In this document: positions 34,723 to 43,202 of the stretch, piece after piece
How the letters are laid out: the number at the start of each line of letters is the position of its first letter
How positions within the stretch are numbered: the first letter of the stretch is position 1
NCBI RefSeq assembly: GCF_051251125.1
Contig: NZ_JBPCZL010000006.1
DNA length: 64,000 bases
Origin: Carnimonas bestiolae
GTDB taxonomy: Bacteria > Pseudomonadota > Gammaproteobacteria > Pseudomonadales > Halomonadaceae
Direction: 5' to 3' (one strand)
Notes under the pieces: model-generated
Told to the model about the DNA's origin: nothing
The model's input: only the letters and a program-made list of their open reading frames with translations
The model's database searches: none
Program-made: the position numbers and the translations under genes

Positions 34723-34858
34723 TGCTTATGAGAGAATATCGAAGACAATGAAATCGTTCTCATGGCAATAAGTTACGTCCAAAGCAGCATGTACGTGGAG
34801 TGATCGAAAAACTAATGTGGTGCACCCTCATAAAGATAACCACATTGGTGTAGCAATA

Positions 34859-36148
34859 ATGGCCACTGGCGTCCCTTGGTACCGTATCCTCTATGTTCAA
34901 GTATTGATTGCCATCGCGGTAGGCATCGCGCTAGGACATTTCTATCCTCAATTAGCGCAATCGCTGAAACCGCTGGGCGATGCGTTTATCCAGTTGATCA
35001 AGATGATTATTGCGCCGGTGATCTTCTGCACCGTGGTTACCGGCATCGCCGGCATGGGTGACATGAAGAAGGTGGGGCGGGTCGGTGGCAAGGCGCTGAT
35101 TTACTTCGAAGTCGTGTCGACCTTTGCGCTGGCGATTGGCGTGATAGCGGGGCTGGTGCTGCGCCCCGGCGACGGCTTCAATGTTGATCCCGCCACCCTC
35201 GACGCCAGCGCGGTAGCGAAATACACCGCCGCGGCCGAACACGGTCATGGCGTCACCGACTTCTTGATGAGCATTATTCCCCACAGTATGTTCAGCGCCT
35301 TTACCGAAGGCAATATTCTGCAGGTGCTGCTGGTCGCTATTCTGACTGGCGCGGCGCTCTCTGCGCTGGGCGAAAAAGGCCGCAATGTCACCTCGGCCAT
35401 CGAGCAGGCTTCGGCGGTACTGTTCAAGATCGTGGGCTTTATCACCAAGTTGGCACCGATTGGTGCGCTGGGCGCGATGGCGTTTACGGTGGGCAAGTAT
35501 GGCGTCGGGTCGTTAACCCAACTGCTCGAGCTGGTGCTGAGCTTCTATGCGACTGCCATTCTATTTGTGCTGGTGGTGCTGGGGGCGATTGCGCGCTTCA
35601 GCGGCTTCAGCATCATTCGCTTGATTGCCTACCTCAAGGACGAACTGCTGATTATTCTTGGCACCAGTTCCTCGGAATCAGCGCTGCCGCAGCTATTGCA
35701 GAAGATGGAGCGCGCCGGTTGTTCGCGCTCGGTGGTGGGGCTGGTGGTGCCGACCGGCTATTCGTTCAATCTCGATGGCACCAACATCTACATGACGCTG
35801 GCAGTGCTGTTTATTGCGCAGGCGACCAACGTCGAGCTTAGCGCCATGCAACTGATCACTATTTTGCTGGTCGCGATGCTGACCTCCAAAGGTGCCAGCG
35901 GCGTGACCGGTGCCGGCTTCGTCACTCTGGCGGCTACCCTATCGGTGGTGCCGGGGCTGCCGGTCAGTGCCATCGTATTGGTGCTTGGCGTCGACCGCTT
36001 TATGAGTGAATGCCGTTCGCTGACCAATTTCATCGGCAATGGCGTAGCCACCATCGTGATGTCCGGCTGGGAAAAACAGCTCGACCGTGATCAGCTCAAG
36101 CGTGCCTTGAGCGGTCGCGGTGGCGTGGATACGCATGCGTCGCTGTAA
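34859..36148 (+). CDS. dctA: C4-dicarboxylate/cation symporter DctA
   Basis: 429 aa DAACS-family transporter (GltPh fold) for succinate, fumarate and malate with cations. Eight membrane helices and two re-entrant hairpins are suggested: IIAPVIFCTVVTGIAGMGD in TM2, HP1 with GTSSSESALPQLL (about residues 265-277), TM7 with LDGTNIYMTL (about 304-313) and HP2 with TSKGASGVTGAGF (about 340-352). TM8 has DRFMSECRSLTNFIGN. The frame opens earlier at 34817, but MATGVPWYRILYVQV is the conserved N-terminus, so 34859 is preferred. The start is not strongly supported by a ribosome site. It is monocistronic. Confidence 0.92.
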   Translation: MATGVPWYRILYVQVLIAIAVGIALGHFYPQLAQSLKPLGDAFIQLIKMIIAPVIFCTVVTGIAGMGDMKKVGRVGGKALIYFEVVSTFALAIGVIAGLVLRPGDGFNVDPATLDASAVAKYTAAAEHGHGVTDFLMSIIPHSMFSAFTEGNILQVLLVAILTGAALSALGEKGRNVTSAIEQASAVLFKIVGFITKLAPIGALGAMAFTVGKYGVGSLTQLLELVLSFYATAILFVLVVLGAIARFSGFSIIRLIAYLKDELLIILGTSSSESALPQLLQKMERAGCSRSVVGLVVPTGYSFNLDGTNIYMTLAVLFIAQATNVELSAMQLITILLVAMLTSKGASGVTGAGFVTLAATLSVVPGLPVSAIVLVLGVDRFMSECRSLTNFIGNGVATIVMSGWEKQLDRDQLKRALSGRGGVDTHASL

Positions 36149-36463
36149 CAAATGCCCGCGTCGGTGTGTCCATTTTCGCCGCCAGAGGAATCTGCGCGCC
36201 ACCGGTGGGGCGCGCGGTCGTCTCTTTGCGGCAGTCGCCGCCACGGCCGCTGATGGTCGCCGTCGAGGTACGTATCGCCTGCGACAAGCCTAGCAGCGGG
36301 CGGCACGAAGGTGTTGGTTGGCGCCGCGCCGACAGTAGCGAAAGCCACCTGATGTGCACTTCCCGGCCACTCTTTTACATTTGCTCACCTGCCTTTATGC
36401 GCCGCCGCTGGTACACTTCGATAAATTCGCTTTTTTTGAACTCCAGTGGCTACAGGAATTGCT
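36149..36463. other. Intergenic region dctA-pgm
   Basis: 315 bases. GC-rich first half, AT-richer stretch before pgm (36370-36460). I see no confident terminator or promoter. Confidence 0.45.
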
Positions 36464-38128
36464 ATGAGTATTGATCCCCACGCGGGCGAGTTGCCCGACG
36501 AGGCTATGCTGACCAACCTTCCGCGCTTGGTTTCACGCTACTACGGGCTGCGCCCCGATCCTGACAATGTGGCACAGAGGGTTGCCTTCGGTACGTCGGG
36601 CCATCGCGGCTCGGCGCTGGCCGGTAGCTTCAACGAGTGGCATATTCTCGCGATCACCCAGGCAATCTGCGAGTTCAGACGTGAGCAAGGGGTGAGCGGG
36701 CCGCTGTTCATGGGCATGGATACTCATGCGCTGTCGGAACCGGCGTTTGCCTCCGCGCTTGAGGTGCTCGCGGCCAATGGGGTGGAAACGCGCATCGACG
36801 CGGGCGTTGAGGAGACCGGCGGCGAGCCGGGCTATACGCCGACGCCGGTTATTTCCAATGCGATCATCGAATACAACAAGGGGCGCAGCGAAGGGCTGGC
36901 CGATGGCATCGTCATTACGCCATCGCATAATCCGCCCGCTGACGGTGGCTTCAAGTACAATCCCACCCATGGTGGTCCGGCCGATACCGATGTCACCAAA
37001 TGGATCGAGGATCGTGCCAACGAACTGCTGAAGCTCGGCCTCGATGGTGTAAAGCGCGTCGATTACCAAACCGCACTGAGCGTCGAGAGCACCCAGCGTT
37101 TCGACTATATCAGCCAGTACGTCGACGGCTTGGCGCAAGTGATCGACATGGATGCGATTCGTGATTCAGGGCTGACCTTCGGCGTCGATCCGCTGGGCGG
37201 CGCGGGCGTGCATTACTGGACGCGCATTGCCAGCAAATATCAGCTGCCGCTGAAGGTGCTGTCGCAGCAAGTCGATCAAACCTTCCGCTTCATGCCGCGC
37301 GATTGGGACGGCAAGATCCGTATGGATTGCAGCTCGCCTTACGCAATGGCGACGATGATCGACAATAAGGATAGCTTCGACGTCTCATTCGGCTGTGATA
37401 CCGATCACGACCGTCACGGCATTGTGGCGCGCTCGACCGGGCTGCTCAATCCTAACCACTATCTGGCGGTGGCGATTCAGTACCTCTTCACTCATCGCCC
37501 GCAGTGGAACGACAGCGTTGGCGTAGGCAAAACGCTGGTCTCTTCCGCAATGATCGATCGTGTTGCCAAGGGACTAGGACGCGAGCTGTTCGAAACCCCG
37601 GTGGGGCTTAAGTGGTTCGTGCAAGGATTGGTAGACGGCAAGCTTGGCTTCGGCGGTGAGGAATCCGCGGGCGCCACCTTCCTGCGCAAGGACGGCAGCG
37701 TGTGGTCGACCGATAAGGACGGCATTATCCTGGGGCTATTGGCAGCAGAAATTACCGCTGTTACCGGCAAAGACCCCGGTCAGCATTATCAGGAGCTCAC
37801 CGAGCGTTTCGGGGCTCCCGTCTACCAGCGCATCGACGCCGCCGCGACCCGTGAGCAGAAAGCCAAGCTCAAGGCACTGTCGCCCGAGCAGGTGACCGCT
37901 GAAACGCTGGCCGGCGATCCAATTACCCGGATCCTGACCAACGCTCCCGGCAACGACGCTCCTATCGGCGGTCTGAAGGTCGAAACCGACAACGGCTGGT
38001 TTGCCGCACGTCCTTCCGGCACCGAAGACGTTTACAAGATTTACGCCGAAAGCTTCAAAGGTGAAGAGCACCTGAAGCAGATTCAGCAGGAAGCTAAAGC
38101 ACTGGTCGATCAGGTATTGGCAGGCTAA
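36464..38128 (+). CDS. pgm: Phosphoglucomutase (alpha-D-glucose phosphate-specific)
   Basis: 554 aa enzyme interconverting glucose 1-phosphate and glucose 6-phosphate for glycogen, trehalose and nucleotide-sugar routes. Phosphoserine loop VITPSHNPPADGGFKYNP (about residues 147-164), Mg-binding GCDTDHDRHGIV (about 307-318), sugar-binding GFGGEESAGATFLR (about 396-409) and phosphate-binding RPSGTEDVYKIY near the C-terminus. Length is typical of the E. coli-type enzyme. The ATG at 36464 has AGGA eight bases upstream; the open frame extends six codons further without a site. It has its own terminator. Confidence 0.96.
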   Translation: MSIDPHAGELPDEAMLTNLPRLVSRYYGLRPDPDNVAQRVAFGTSGHRGSALAGSFNEWHILAITQAICEFRREQGVSGPLFMGMDTHALSEPAFASALEVLAANGVETRIDAGVEETGGEPGYTPTPVISNAIIEYNKGRSEGLADGIVITPSHNPPADGGFKYNPTHGGPADTDVTKWIEDRANELLKLGLDGVKRVDYQTALSVESTQRFDYISQYVDGLAQVIDMDAIRDSGLTFGVDPLGGAGVHYWTRIASKYQLPLKVLSQQVDQTFRFMPRDWDGKIRMDCSSPYAMATMIDNKDSFDVSFGCDTDHDRHGIVARSTGLLNPNHYLAVAIQYLFTHRPQWNDSVGVGKTLVSSAMIDRVAKGLGRELFETPVGLKWFVQGLVDGKLGFGGEESAGATFLRKDGSVWSTDKDGIILGLLAAEITAVTGKDPGQHYQELTERFGAPVYQRIDAAATREQKAKLKALSPEQVTAETLAGDPITRILTNAPGNDAPIGGLKVETDNGWFAARPSGTEDVYKIYAESFKGEEHLKQIQQEAKALVDQVLAG

Positions 38129-38153
38129 TCGGCCTAACCGTTATCACGGCAGT

Positions 38154-38200
38154 GCAAACCCGCTATCACTGAAATCGAGTGGTAGCGGGTTTTTTACGGG
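38154..38200 (+). terminator. Rho-independent terminator of pgm
   Basis: AACCCGCTA and TAGCGGGTT pair (38157-38165 with about 38182-38190), extended by CACT/AGTG, and are followed by a T run. Confidence 0.87.
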
Positions 38201-38379
38201 CGCGCTAGCGATTTGCCTTCAGCCTCCGTTAGCAACGGATGACTATACTTCGACACCAAAGGCAGGATAGGGTGAAGACCTTGCACGGGAAGCAAACGAC
38301 CTCGTGCGCGCCCATAGTGCCAAGCGCACTGCTGCGGCCTAACGAGTGAACAACGTCATAGCATCAGGGAGCACATTTA

Positions 38380-38535
38380 GTGATCAGATTTCTAGTAGCA
38401 CCGCTTATCAGCGCCATTGTGATTGCCTTTGTTCTAGGCCTTGTCGGCATCCACTCGCCCTACATTGTCGGCATCGTGTGCGGCGTGGGCATTCCGTTTA
38501 TCGTGCAATATCTGGAGCGCAAGCAGATTATCTAA
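38380..38535 (+). CDS. 51-aa predicted inner-membrane protein
   Basis: A GTG-started frame missed by minimum-length cut-offs: 51 aa beginning MIRFLVAPLISAIV and ending in QYLERKQII. Residues 3-24 and 27-44 form two hydrophobic segments joined by HSPY; the tail is basic and would be cytosolic. GGGAGC lies 7 bases before the GTG. A strong terminator begins 20 bases after the stop, which supports a real transcript. I do not recognise a family; function unknown. Confidence 0.6.
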   Translation: MIRFLVAPLISAIVIAFVLGLVGIHSPYIVGIVCGVGIPFIVQYLERKQII

Positions 38536-38551
38536 GCGTTCGCTGCGCCTA

Positions 38552-38589
38552 ACGCAAGCCGGTACGGGGTCGCCCGTGCCGGCTTTTTG
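38552..38589 (+). terminator. Rho-independent terminator of the 51-aa membrane protein gene
   Basis: GCCGGTACGGG (38558-38568 approximately) pairs with CCCGTGCCGGC, with one G-T pair, over a GTCG loop. TTTTT follows. Confidence 0.85.
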
Positions 38590-38663
38590 TTGGCTGCCGT
38601 TCCACCCCTATCAGTTTTACTGAAATTTCCTTCCGCTCAGTCGATATCCGATATCTTCCCGGC

Positions 38664-38682
38664 ATTAGCGCACTCCGCTAAT
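38664..38682. promoter_or_regulatory. Palindromic operator candidate upstream of the toxin-antitoxin pair
   Basis: ATTAGCG-CACTC-CGCTAAT is a perfect 7-base inverted repeat with a 5-base spacer. GATATC copies flank it (about 38643, 38649 and 38684). It lies about 45 bases before the toxin start, where a HigA-like antitoxin would autoregulate. Confidence 0.5.
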
Positions 38683-38726
38683 AGATATCAAATAATTGTT
38701 GTTTTTAGACGACATGGGGCGTTAGG

Positions 38727-39044
38727 ATGGAGATCAGGCACTTTGTGACGGTGGGTGGGCGCAATCCATACGCGGAGTGGCGTTCACGCATTCGAGATAC
38801 CAAGGCAAGAATTGCTATCGACCGTCGCCTTTTCAGGGTTGAGCTTGGCAACCTTGGAGATCACAAGCCGTGCCGGGATGGGGTTTGGGAACTGCGCATT
38901 GATACCGGCCCTGGCTACCGCGTCTACTATGCGCTGGCAGGGAAGACGGTAGTGTTGTTAATGGGCGGCGGTACCAAGCGATCGCAGTCTGCGGATATCG
39001 ATAATGCCTGTGCGCATTGGCAAGAATGGCTACTCAGGCACTAA
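38727..39044 (+). CDS. RelE/ParE-superfamily toxin, HigB/Gp49-like
   Basis: 105 aa basic protein with the fold pattern of the phage-derived Gp49-like/HigB toxins: an N-terminal helix with NPYAEWRSRI, then FRVELGNLGDHKPCRDGVWELRIDTGPGYRVYYAL, the beta-sheet core with conserved Glu-Leu-Arg and Tyr-Arg, and VVLLMGGGTKRSQSADIDNA with the family Gly-Gly-x-K-x-Q. Toxins of this group are ribosome-dependent mRNases; activity here is inferred. The antitoxin gene follows after 14 bases, so the order is toxin first, as in higBA. GTTAGGATGGAG gives only a weak ribosome site. Confidence 0.85.
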   Translation: MEIRHFVTVGGRNPYAEWRSRIRDTKARIAIDRRLFRVELGNLGDHKPCRDGVWELRIDTGPGYRVYYALAGKTVVLLMGGGTKRSQSADIDNACAHWQEWLLRH

Positions 39045-39058
39045 CAAGGAGCATGGCA

Positions 39059-39373
39059 ATGATTAACGATCAATCCCACGACGAGGTGATGGCCGCCATC
39101 TTCCGCAAAGATCCTGCTTATGCGGCGGAGCTTTTAGATAGCATCATCGAAGAGGGCGCCCAGGGTGAATTGCTGATCGCAGTGCGCCAGATGACCAAGG
39201 CCTTTGGCGGTGTAGCGGAAATCGCAGAGCGAGCAAATTTGAATCGCTCGCAGCTCTATCGCACGCTGTCAGAGCAGGGCAATCCTGAAATTCGCACGCT
39301 GTCTGCCATCCTGAAGTCGATGGGCTTGCGGTTGGCGGTAAAGCCATTGGATAGTGGTCAGCTGCCTGCCTGA
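39059..39373 (+). CDS. HigA-like helix-turn-helix antitoxin
   Basis: 104 aa. The acidic N-terminal half (DEVMAAIFRKDPAYAAELLDSIIEEG) probably neutralises the toxin. The C-terminal half has a helix-turn-helix at about residues 57-80 (GGVAEIAERANLNRSQLYRTLS). The ATG at 39059 is chosen because AAGGAG sits 7 bases before it; the ATG at 39053 is only one base away from the site. It would repress its own operon through the palindrome at 38664-38682. Confidence 0.85.
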   Translation: MINDQSHDEVMAAIFRKDPAYAAELLDSIIEEGAQGELLIAVRQMTKAFGGVAEIAERANLNRSQLYRTLSEQGNPEIRTLSAILKSMGLRLAVKPLDSGQLPA

Positions 39374-39401
39374 TATCTGCGCTCGGCGTAGCGAACACAA
39401 C

Positions 39402-39462
39402 ACAGGCCCTGCGGCGTTAGCCGCAGGGCCTGTTGCTGTTCAGCCTGTCTGGACAGGCTGAA
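39402..39462. terminator. Two hairpins between antitoxin gene and gatB
   Basis: ACAGGCCCTGCGGC (39402-39415) pairs perfectly with GCCGCAGGGCCTGT (39420-39433) over GTTA. A second stem, TTCAGCCTGTC/GACAGGCTGAA, spans 39439-39462. T runs are poor on both sides, so these are probably shared stabilising or terminator hairpins for the two convergent genes. Confidence 0.6.
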
Positions 39463-39481
39463 TGCTTTCTGCGCGGTGTGA

Positions 39482-40936
39482 CTACAGCAGCGCGTCGAGC
39501 TTCTCTTTCAGCAGCGCATTAACCTGCTGAGGATTCGCGGTACCGCGGGTGGCTTTCATCACCTGGCCGACGAAGAAGCCGACCATTTTGCCGCGTTTCT
39601 CTTCGGTCGCTTCCTTGTATTGGGTCACCTGCACAGGATTGGCCGCAATGGCGTCGTCGATCGCAGCCTCAAGCGCACCGGTGTCAGTCACCTGCTTGAG
39701 TCCTTTGGCCTCGATCACCTGATCGGCATCCTCGAAGCGACGCTGCCACAGCTCCTGGAAGACTTGCTTGGCGGCCTTGCCGTTGATGGTGTCGTCCTTG
39801 ATGCGGACAAGCAGGCCGCCGAGCTGCGCGGCACTGACCGGGCTCTCGCTGATCGGCAGGCTGTCGCGGTTAAGCTGCGCGGAAAGCTCGCCCTGCACCC
39901 AATTGGCGGCCAGCTTGGCATCGCCACAGATGTCGAGGGTGTGCTCGAAGTAGTCCGCGGTAGCGCGGTGCGCAGTCAGTACGCCAGCATCGTAGGACGA
40001 TAGCCCCAGCTCGGTTTCGTAGCGCTCGCGCTTGGCGGCGGGCAGTTCGGGCAGCAGGGTGCGCTGATGATCGACATACGCCTGATCGACGACCAGCGGC
40101 AGCAGGTCAGGGCAGGGGAAGTAGCGGTAATCGTTGGCTTCCTCTTTGGTACGCATGCTGCGCGTTTCGTCGGCCTCAGGATCGTACAGGCGCGTTTCCT
40201 GCACGACCTTGCCGCCATCTTCAAGAATATCGATTTGGCGCTCAACTTCGTAAGCGATCGCGCGTTCAACGAAGCGGAACGAGTTAACGTTCTTGATTTC
40301 AGCGCGGGTGCCGAATTCCTCTTGGCCCTTGGGACGAATCGAGACGTTAACGTCGCAGCGCATTGAGCCCTCTGCCATGTTGCCGTCGGAGATGCCCAGA
40401 TAGGTCACCAGCGTGTGCATGGCGCGCAGATAGGCCGAAGCCTCTTTGGCCGAGCGCAGGTCAGGCTCCGAGACGATCTCGAGCAGCGGGGTGCCAGCAC
40501 GGTTCAGGTCGATGCCGCTCATGCCTACAAAGTCTTCGTGCAGCGATTTGCCGGCGTCTTCCTCAAGGTGAGCATGGTGAATGCGAATCTGCTTGCGCTC
40601 GCCATCTTCAGGCAGAATTTCGAGCACTCCCTTGCCGACAATCGGCTGGGCCATCTGGCTGGTCTGATAGCCCTTCGGCAGATCGGGATAGAAGTAGTTC
40701 TTGCGCTCGAATACCGATACGTCAGGAATTTCAGCATCGATAGCCAAGCCAAAGCGCAGAGCCATGGCGACGGCATTTTCATTGAGTACCGGCAGCACGC
40801 CCGGCAGCCCAAGGTCGACGGCGCTCGCCTGACTGTTGGGTTCGGCACCAAAGGCTGTCGAAGAACCGGAGAAGATCTTCGAGCGGGTCGCCAGTTGGAC
40901 GTGGACTTCGAGTCCGATCACGGTTTCCCATTGCAT
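39482..40936 (-). CDS. gatB: Asp-tRNA(Asn)/Glu-tRNA(Gln) amidotransferase subunit B
   Basis: 484 aa kinase/transferase subunit of GatCAB, which turns misacylated Glu-tRNA-Gln or Asp-tRNA-Asn into the correct amide form. GLEVHVQL near the N-terminus, FYPDLPKGYQTSQ (about 84-96), GIDLNRAGTPLLEIVSEPD (about 142-160) and the C-terminal YqeY-like tail (ANPQQVNALLKEKLDALL) are typical. The ATG at 40936 has AGGA eight bases upstream; the frame opens 6 codons earlier. gatA lies 14 bases upstream. Confidence 0.96.
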   Translation of the reverse strand: MQWETVIGLEVHVQLATRSKIFSGSSTAFGAEPNSQASAVDLGLPGVLPVLNENAVAMALRFGLAIDAEIPDVSVFERKNYFYPDLPKGYQTSQMAQPIVGKGVLEILPEDGERKQIRIHHAHLEEDAGKSLHEDFVGMSGIDLNRAGTPLLEIVSEPDLRSAKEASAYLRAMHTLVTYLGISDGNMAEGSMRCDVNVSIRPKGQEEFGTRAEIKNVNSFRFVERAIAYEVERQIDILEDGGKVVQETRLYDPEADETRSMRTKEEANDYRYFPCPDLLPLVVDQAYVDHQRTLLPELPAAKRERYETELGLSSYDAGVLTAHRATADYFEHTLDICGDAKLAANWVQGELSAQLNRDSLPISESPVSAAQLGGLLVRIKDDTINGKAAKQVFQELWQRRFEDADQVIEAKGLKQVTDTGALEAAIDDAIAANPVQVTQYKEATEEKRGKMVGFFVGQVMKATRGTANPQQVNALLKEKLDALL

Positions 40937-40950
40937 AGTCGTTGTCCTCT

Positions 40951-42405
40951 TCAACCTTGGTACTGTTCAGGCCGACGCTGGTGCCAGTCGGTGTGTTGCT
41001 GGAATACGTGGGCAACGTTAAGCAAATGCGACTCGCCGAAGTGCGGCCCAAGAATTTGCAGGCCCACGGGGCGATTGTCGACGAAGCCAGCTGGAACGCT
41101 GATGCCGGGAATCCCCGCGAGGTTAATCGCGATGGTGTAAATGTCCTGCAGATACATGGAAACCGGGTCAGCCTGCTCACCCAGCTTGAAGGCGGGAGTG
41201 GGGGCAGCGGGGCCCATGAGCACGTCGACCTTGTCGAAGGCGTCGAGGAAATCCTGACGAATCAGACGGCGTACCTGCTGTGCCTTACGGTAATAGGCAT
41301 CGTAGAAGCCTTCCGATAGCGTGTGAGTGCCCATCAGAATACGGCGCTTCACCTCTTCGCCGAAGCCTTCTCCGCGGCTGCGCTTGTAAAGGTCTTCGAG
41401 ATCGATGGGGCTGTCACAGCGGTGGCCGAAGCGTACGCCATCATAGCGAGCCAGGTTGGAAGAGGCTTCGGCGGGCGCAATCACGTAGTAAGCCGGTACG
41501 GCCAGTTGGGTGTGCGGCAGGCTAACATCGACCACCTGAGCGCCAAGGCTTTCGTATACCTTGACCGCTTCACGCACCGCTTGTTCGACGCCAGCATCCA
41601 GGCCGTCGCCGAAGTATTCGACCGGAAGGCCAATTTTCAGGCCATCGAGGGGCTGCGCCAGTTCGGCGGTGTAATCGGGCACTACGCGCGACACGCTGGT
41701 CGAGTCGCGGCCATCGTGGCCGGCAATCGCATTGAGCAGCAGCGCACAGTCTTCAGCAGAACGACCGAAAGGCCCGGCCTGATCAAGGCTCGAGGCGTAG
41801 GCGATAATGCCGTAGCGCGACACTCGTCCATAGGTGGGCTTAAGGCCGGTAATGCCGCAGAACGCAGCGGGCTGACGAATCGAGCCGCCGGTATCGGTGC
41901 CCAGTGCTGCAGGTACTAGTCCCGCAGCTACTGCAGCCGCAGAGCCGCCCGAAGAGCCGCCCGGCACCAGCGAGTGGTCCCACGGGTTCTTCACCGCGCC
42001 AAAAAAGCTGTTTTCGTTGGAGGAGCCCATCGCGAACTCGTCCATATTGGTTTTGCCGAGGCTGATGGTGCCAACGCTGTTGAGCTTCTCGACCACCGTC
42101 GCGTTATAGGGTGACACGAAGTTGGCGAGCATTTTCGAGGCGGCTGTCGTTAGCACGCCTTCGGTGCAGAAAATATCCTTGAGCGCCAGCGGTACGCCGG
42201 TAAGGCTTCCTGTGTTGCCTTTGGCACGCGCGGCATCGGCGGCTTCAGCCTGCTCAAGCGCGGCATCGCCGGTAACGGTAATGAAGGAGTTGATATCAGC
42301 GTCGCGCTGCTGGATGCGGTCGAGGAAACCGCGCACCAGATCAACGCTTTTGAACTCGCCCGAGGTCAGGCCACGGGCCATCTCGGCAAGGGTCAGGTCT
42401 AGCAT
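40951..42405 (-). CDS. gatA: Asp-tRNA(Asn)/Glu-tRNA(Gln) amidotransferase subunit A
   Basis: 484 aa amidase-signature enzyme that frees ammonia from Gln for the transamidation. The Ser-cisSer-Lys triad motifs are present: Lys in GVPLALKDIF (about residue 74), and Ser-Ser in PGGSSGGSAAAVAAGLVP (about 147-164) with the nucleophile Ser in GTDTGGSIRQPAAFCG (about 170-185). Length is typical. gatC lies 157 bases upstream, with a small hairpin in the gap. The ribosome site is weak. Confidence 0.96.
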   Translation of the reverse strand: MLDLTLAEMARGLTSGEFKSVDLVRGFLDRIQQRDADINSFITVTGDAALEQAEAADAARAKGNTGSLTGVPLALKDIFCTEGVLTTAASKMLANFVSPYNATVVEKLNSVGTISLGKTNMDEFAMGSSNENSFFGAVKNPWDHSLVPGGSSGGSAAAVAAGLVPAALGTDTGGSIRQPAAFCGITGLKPTYGRVSRYGIIAYASSLDQAGPFGRSAEDCALLLNAIAGHDGRDSTSVSRVVPDYTAELAQPLDGLKIGLPVEYFGDGLDAGVEQAVREAVKVYESLGAQVVDVSLPHTQLAVPAYYVIAPAEASSNLARYDGVRFGHRCDSPIDLEDLYKRSRGEGFGEEVKRRILMGTHTLSEGFYDAYYRKAQQVRRLIRQDFLDAFDKVDVLMGPAAPTPAFKLGEQADPVSMYLQDIYTIAINLAGIPGISVPAGFVDNRPVGLQILGPHFGESHLLNVAHVFQQHTDWHQRRPEQYQG

Positions 42406-42562
42406 GCGTGATGTATCCGAAAGCTGGGTAAGGGGACGGAGCGCGCCGCGGCGACTAGGTTAGGCGCCTGAGTGCGAGCGATATGCGCTTGAGTGGCGCT
42501 CAGGCAGTGCTCCGTATGAATAACGGGCCGTACAACGGCCGACCAACGTCGACGCAATGGCG

Positions 42563-42850
42563 CTATTCGACGACGCGCGGCACCAGATAAAGCCCCTTGG
42601 CAACCTCAGGTGCGACGGCCTGAAACTGATCGCGCTGATCGCTTTCAGTAACTTCGTCGGCACGCAGTGGCTGAGTGGCATCGAGCGGATGCGACAGCGG
42701 CTGTACGCCGTCGGTATCGATCTCCTGAAGACGATCGACCATGCTCAAAATGCGCGTCAGGTCACCGACATAGCGGTCGGCATCGGCGTTATCAATGCTG
42801 ATGCGTGCCAAATGGGCGGCACGCAGGACGTCGGCGTGTTCTATCGCCAT
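42563..42850 (-). CDS. gatC: Asp-tRNA(Asn)/Glu-tRNA(Gln) amidotransferase subunit C
   Basis: 95 aa small subunit that clamps GatA and GatB together. Matches the family through LRAAHLARISI, LTRILSMVDRLQEIDTDGVQPLSHPLD and the PLRADEV ending region. The open frame runs 56 codons further upstream, but ATG 42850 with AGGA nine bases before it gives the normal N-terminus MAIEHADVLR. The gatCAB operon is divergent from mreB. Confidence 0.94.
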   Translation of the reverse strand: MAIEHADVLRAAHLARISIDNADADRYVGDLTRILSMVDRLQEIDTDGVQPLSHPLDATQPLRADEVTESDQRDQFQAVAPEVAKGLYLVPRVVE

Positions 42851-43202
42851 GCTGTAGAATCCTGTTGCTTCAGTGGGAAGGTGGCGGTAGGGCGCCCAGC
42901 GTACCCGAAGGACACCGAAGCCCGCTTTGGTGCTGCCTATTAGTGCAGCAACCGCATGGCCACCTTGCCGAATTATGGATGTTTGACGCAGGCGTTGGCG
43001 CTTGCCATTGCCTATCAATTAAGCGAAACGGATAATATCCGCTATCATATAGGCCTGCCGCTTGTGTTCAGGCTTTAGTATGTCACGCTTACGCTAGCAC
43101 ATAATAACACGTGTGGCGGCGGCCTCGCTTGCCGCGACACAGGCGCAATGATAACGTTCGCACTTGCGCCGTACTGCGATCTGCACTAGGTATCCTTATA
43201 CA
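42851..43202. other. Divergent gatC-mreB control region
   Basis: 352 bases. It holds a sigma-70-like promoter for mreB (43008-43036) overlapping an imperfect palindrome, CGGATAATATCCG, and a second AT-rich stretch near 43100. I see no other gene. Confidence 0.5.
43008..43036 (+). promoter_or_regulatory. Sigma-70-like promoter candidate for mreBCD
   Basis: TTGCCT (43008-43013), a 17-base spacer and GATAAT (43031-43036). GATAAT sits inside the palindrome CGGATAATATCCG, which could be an operator. The start of mreB is about 165 bases away. Confidence 0.4.

Noticed and set aside
34755..34790. Sigma-54 promoter before dctA
   Set aside because: TGGCA occurs, but no GC at the correct -12 spacing.
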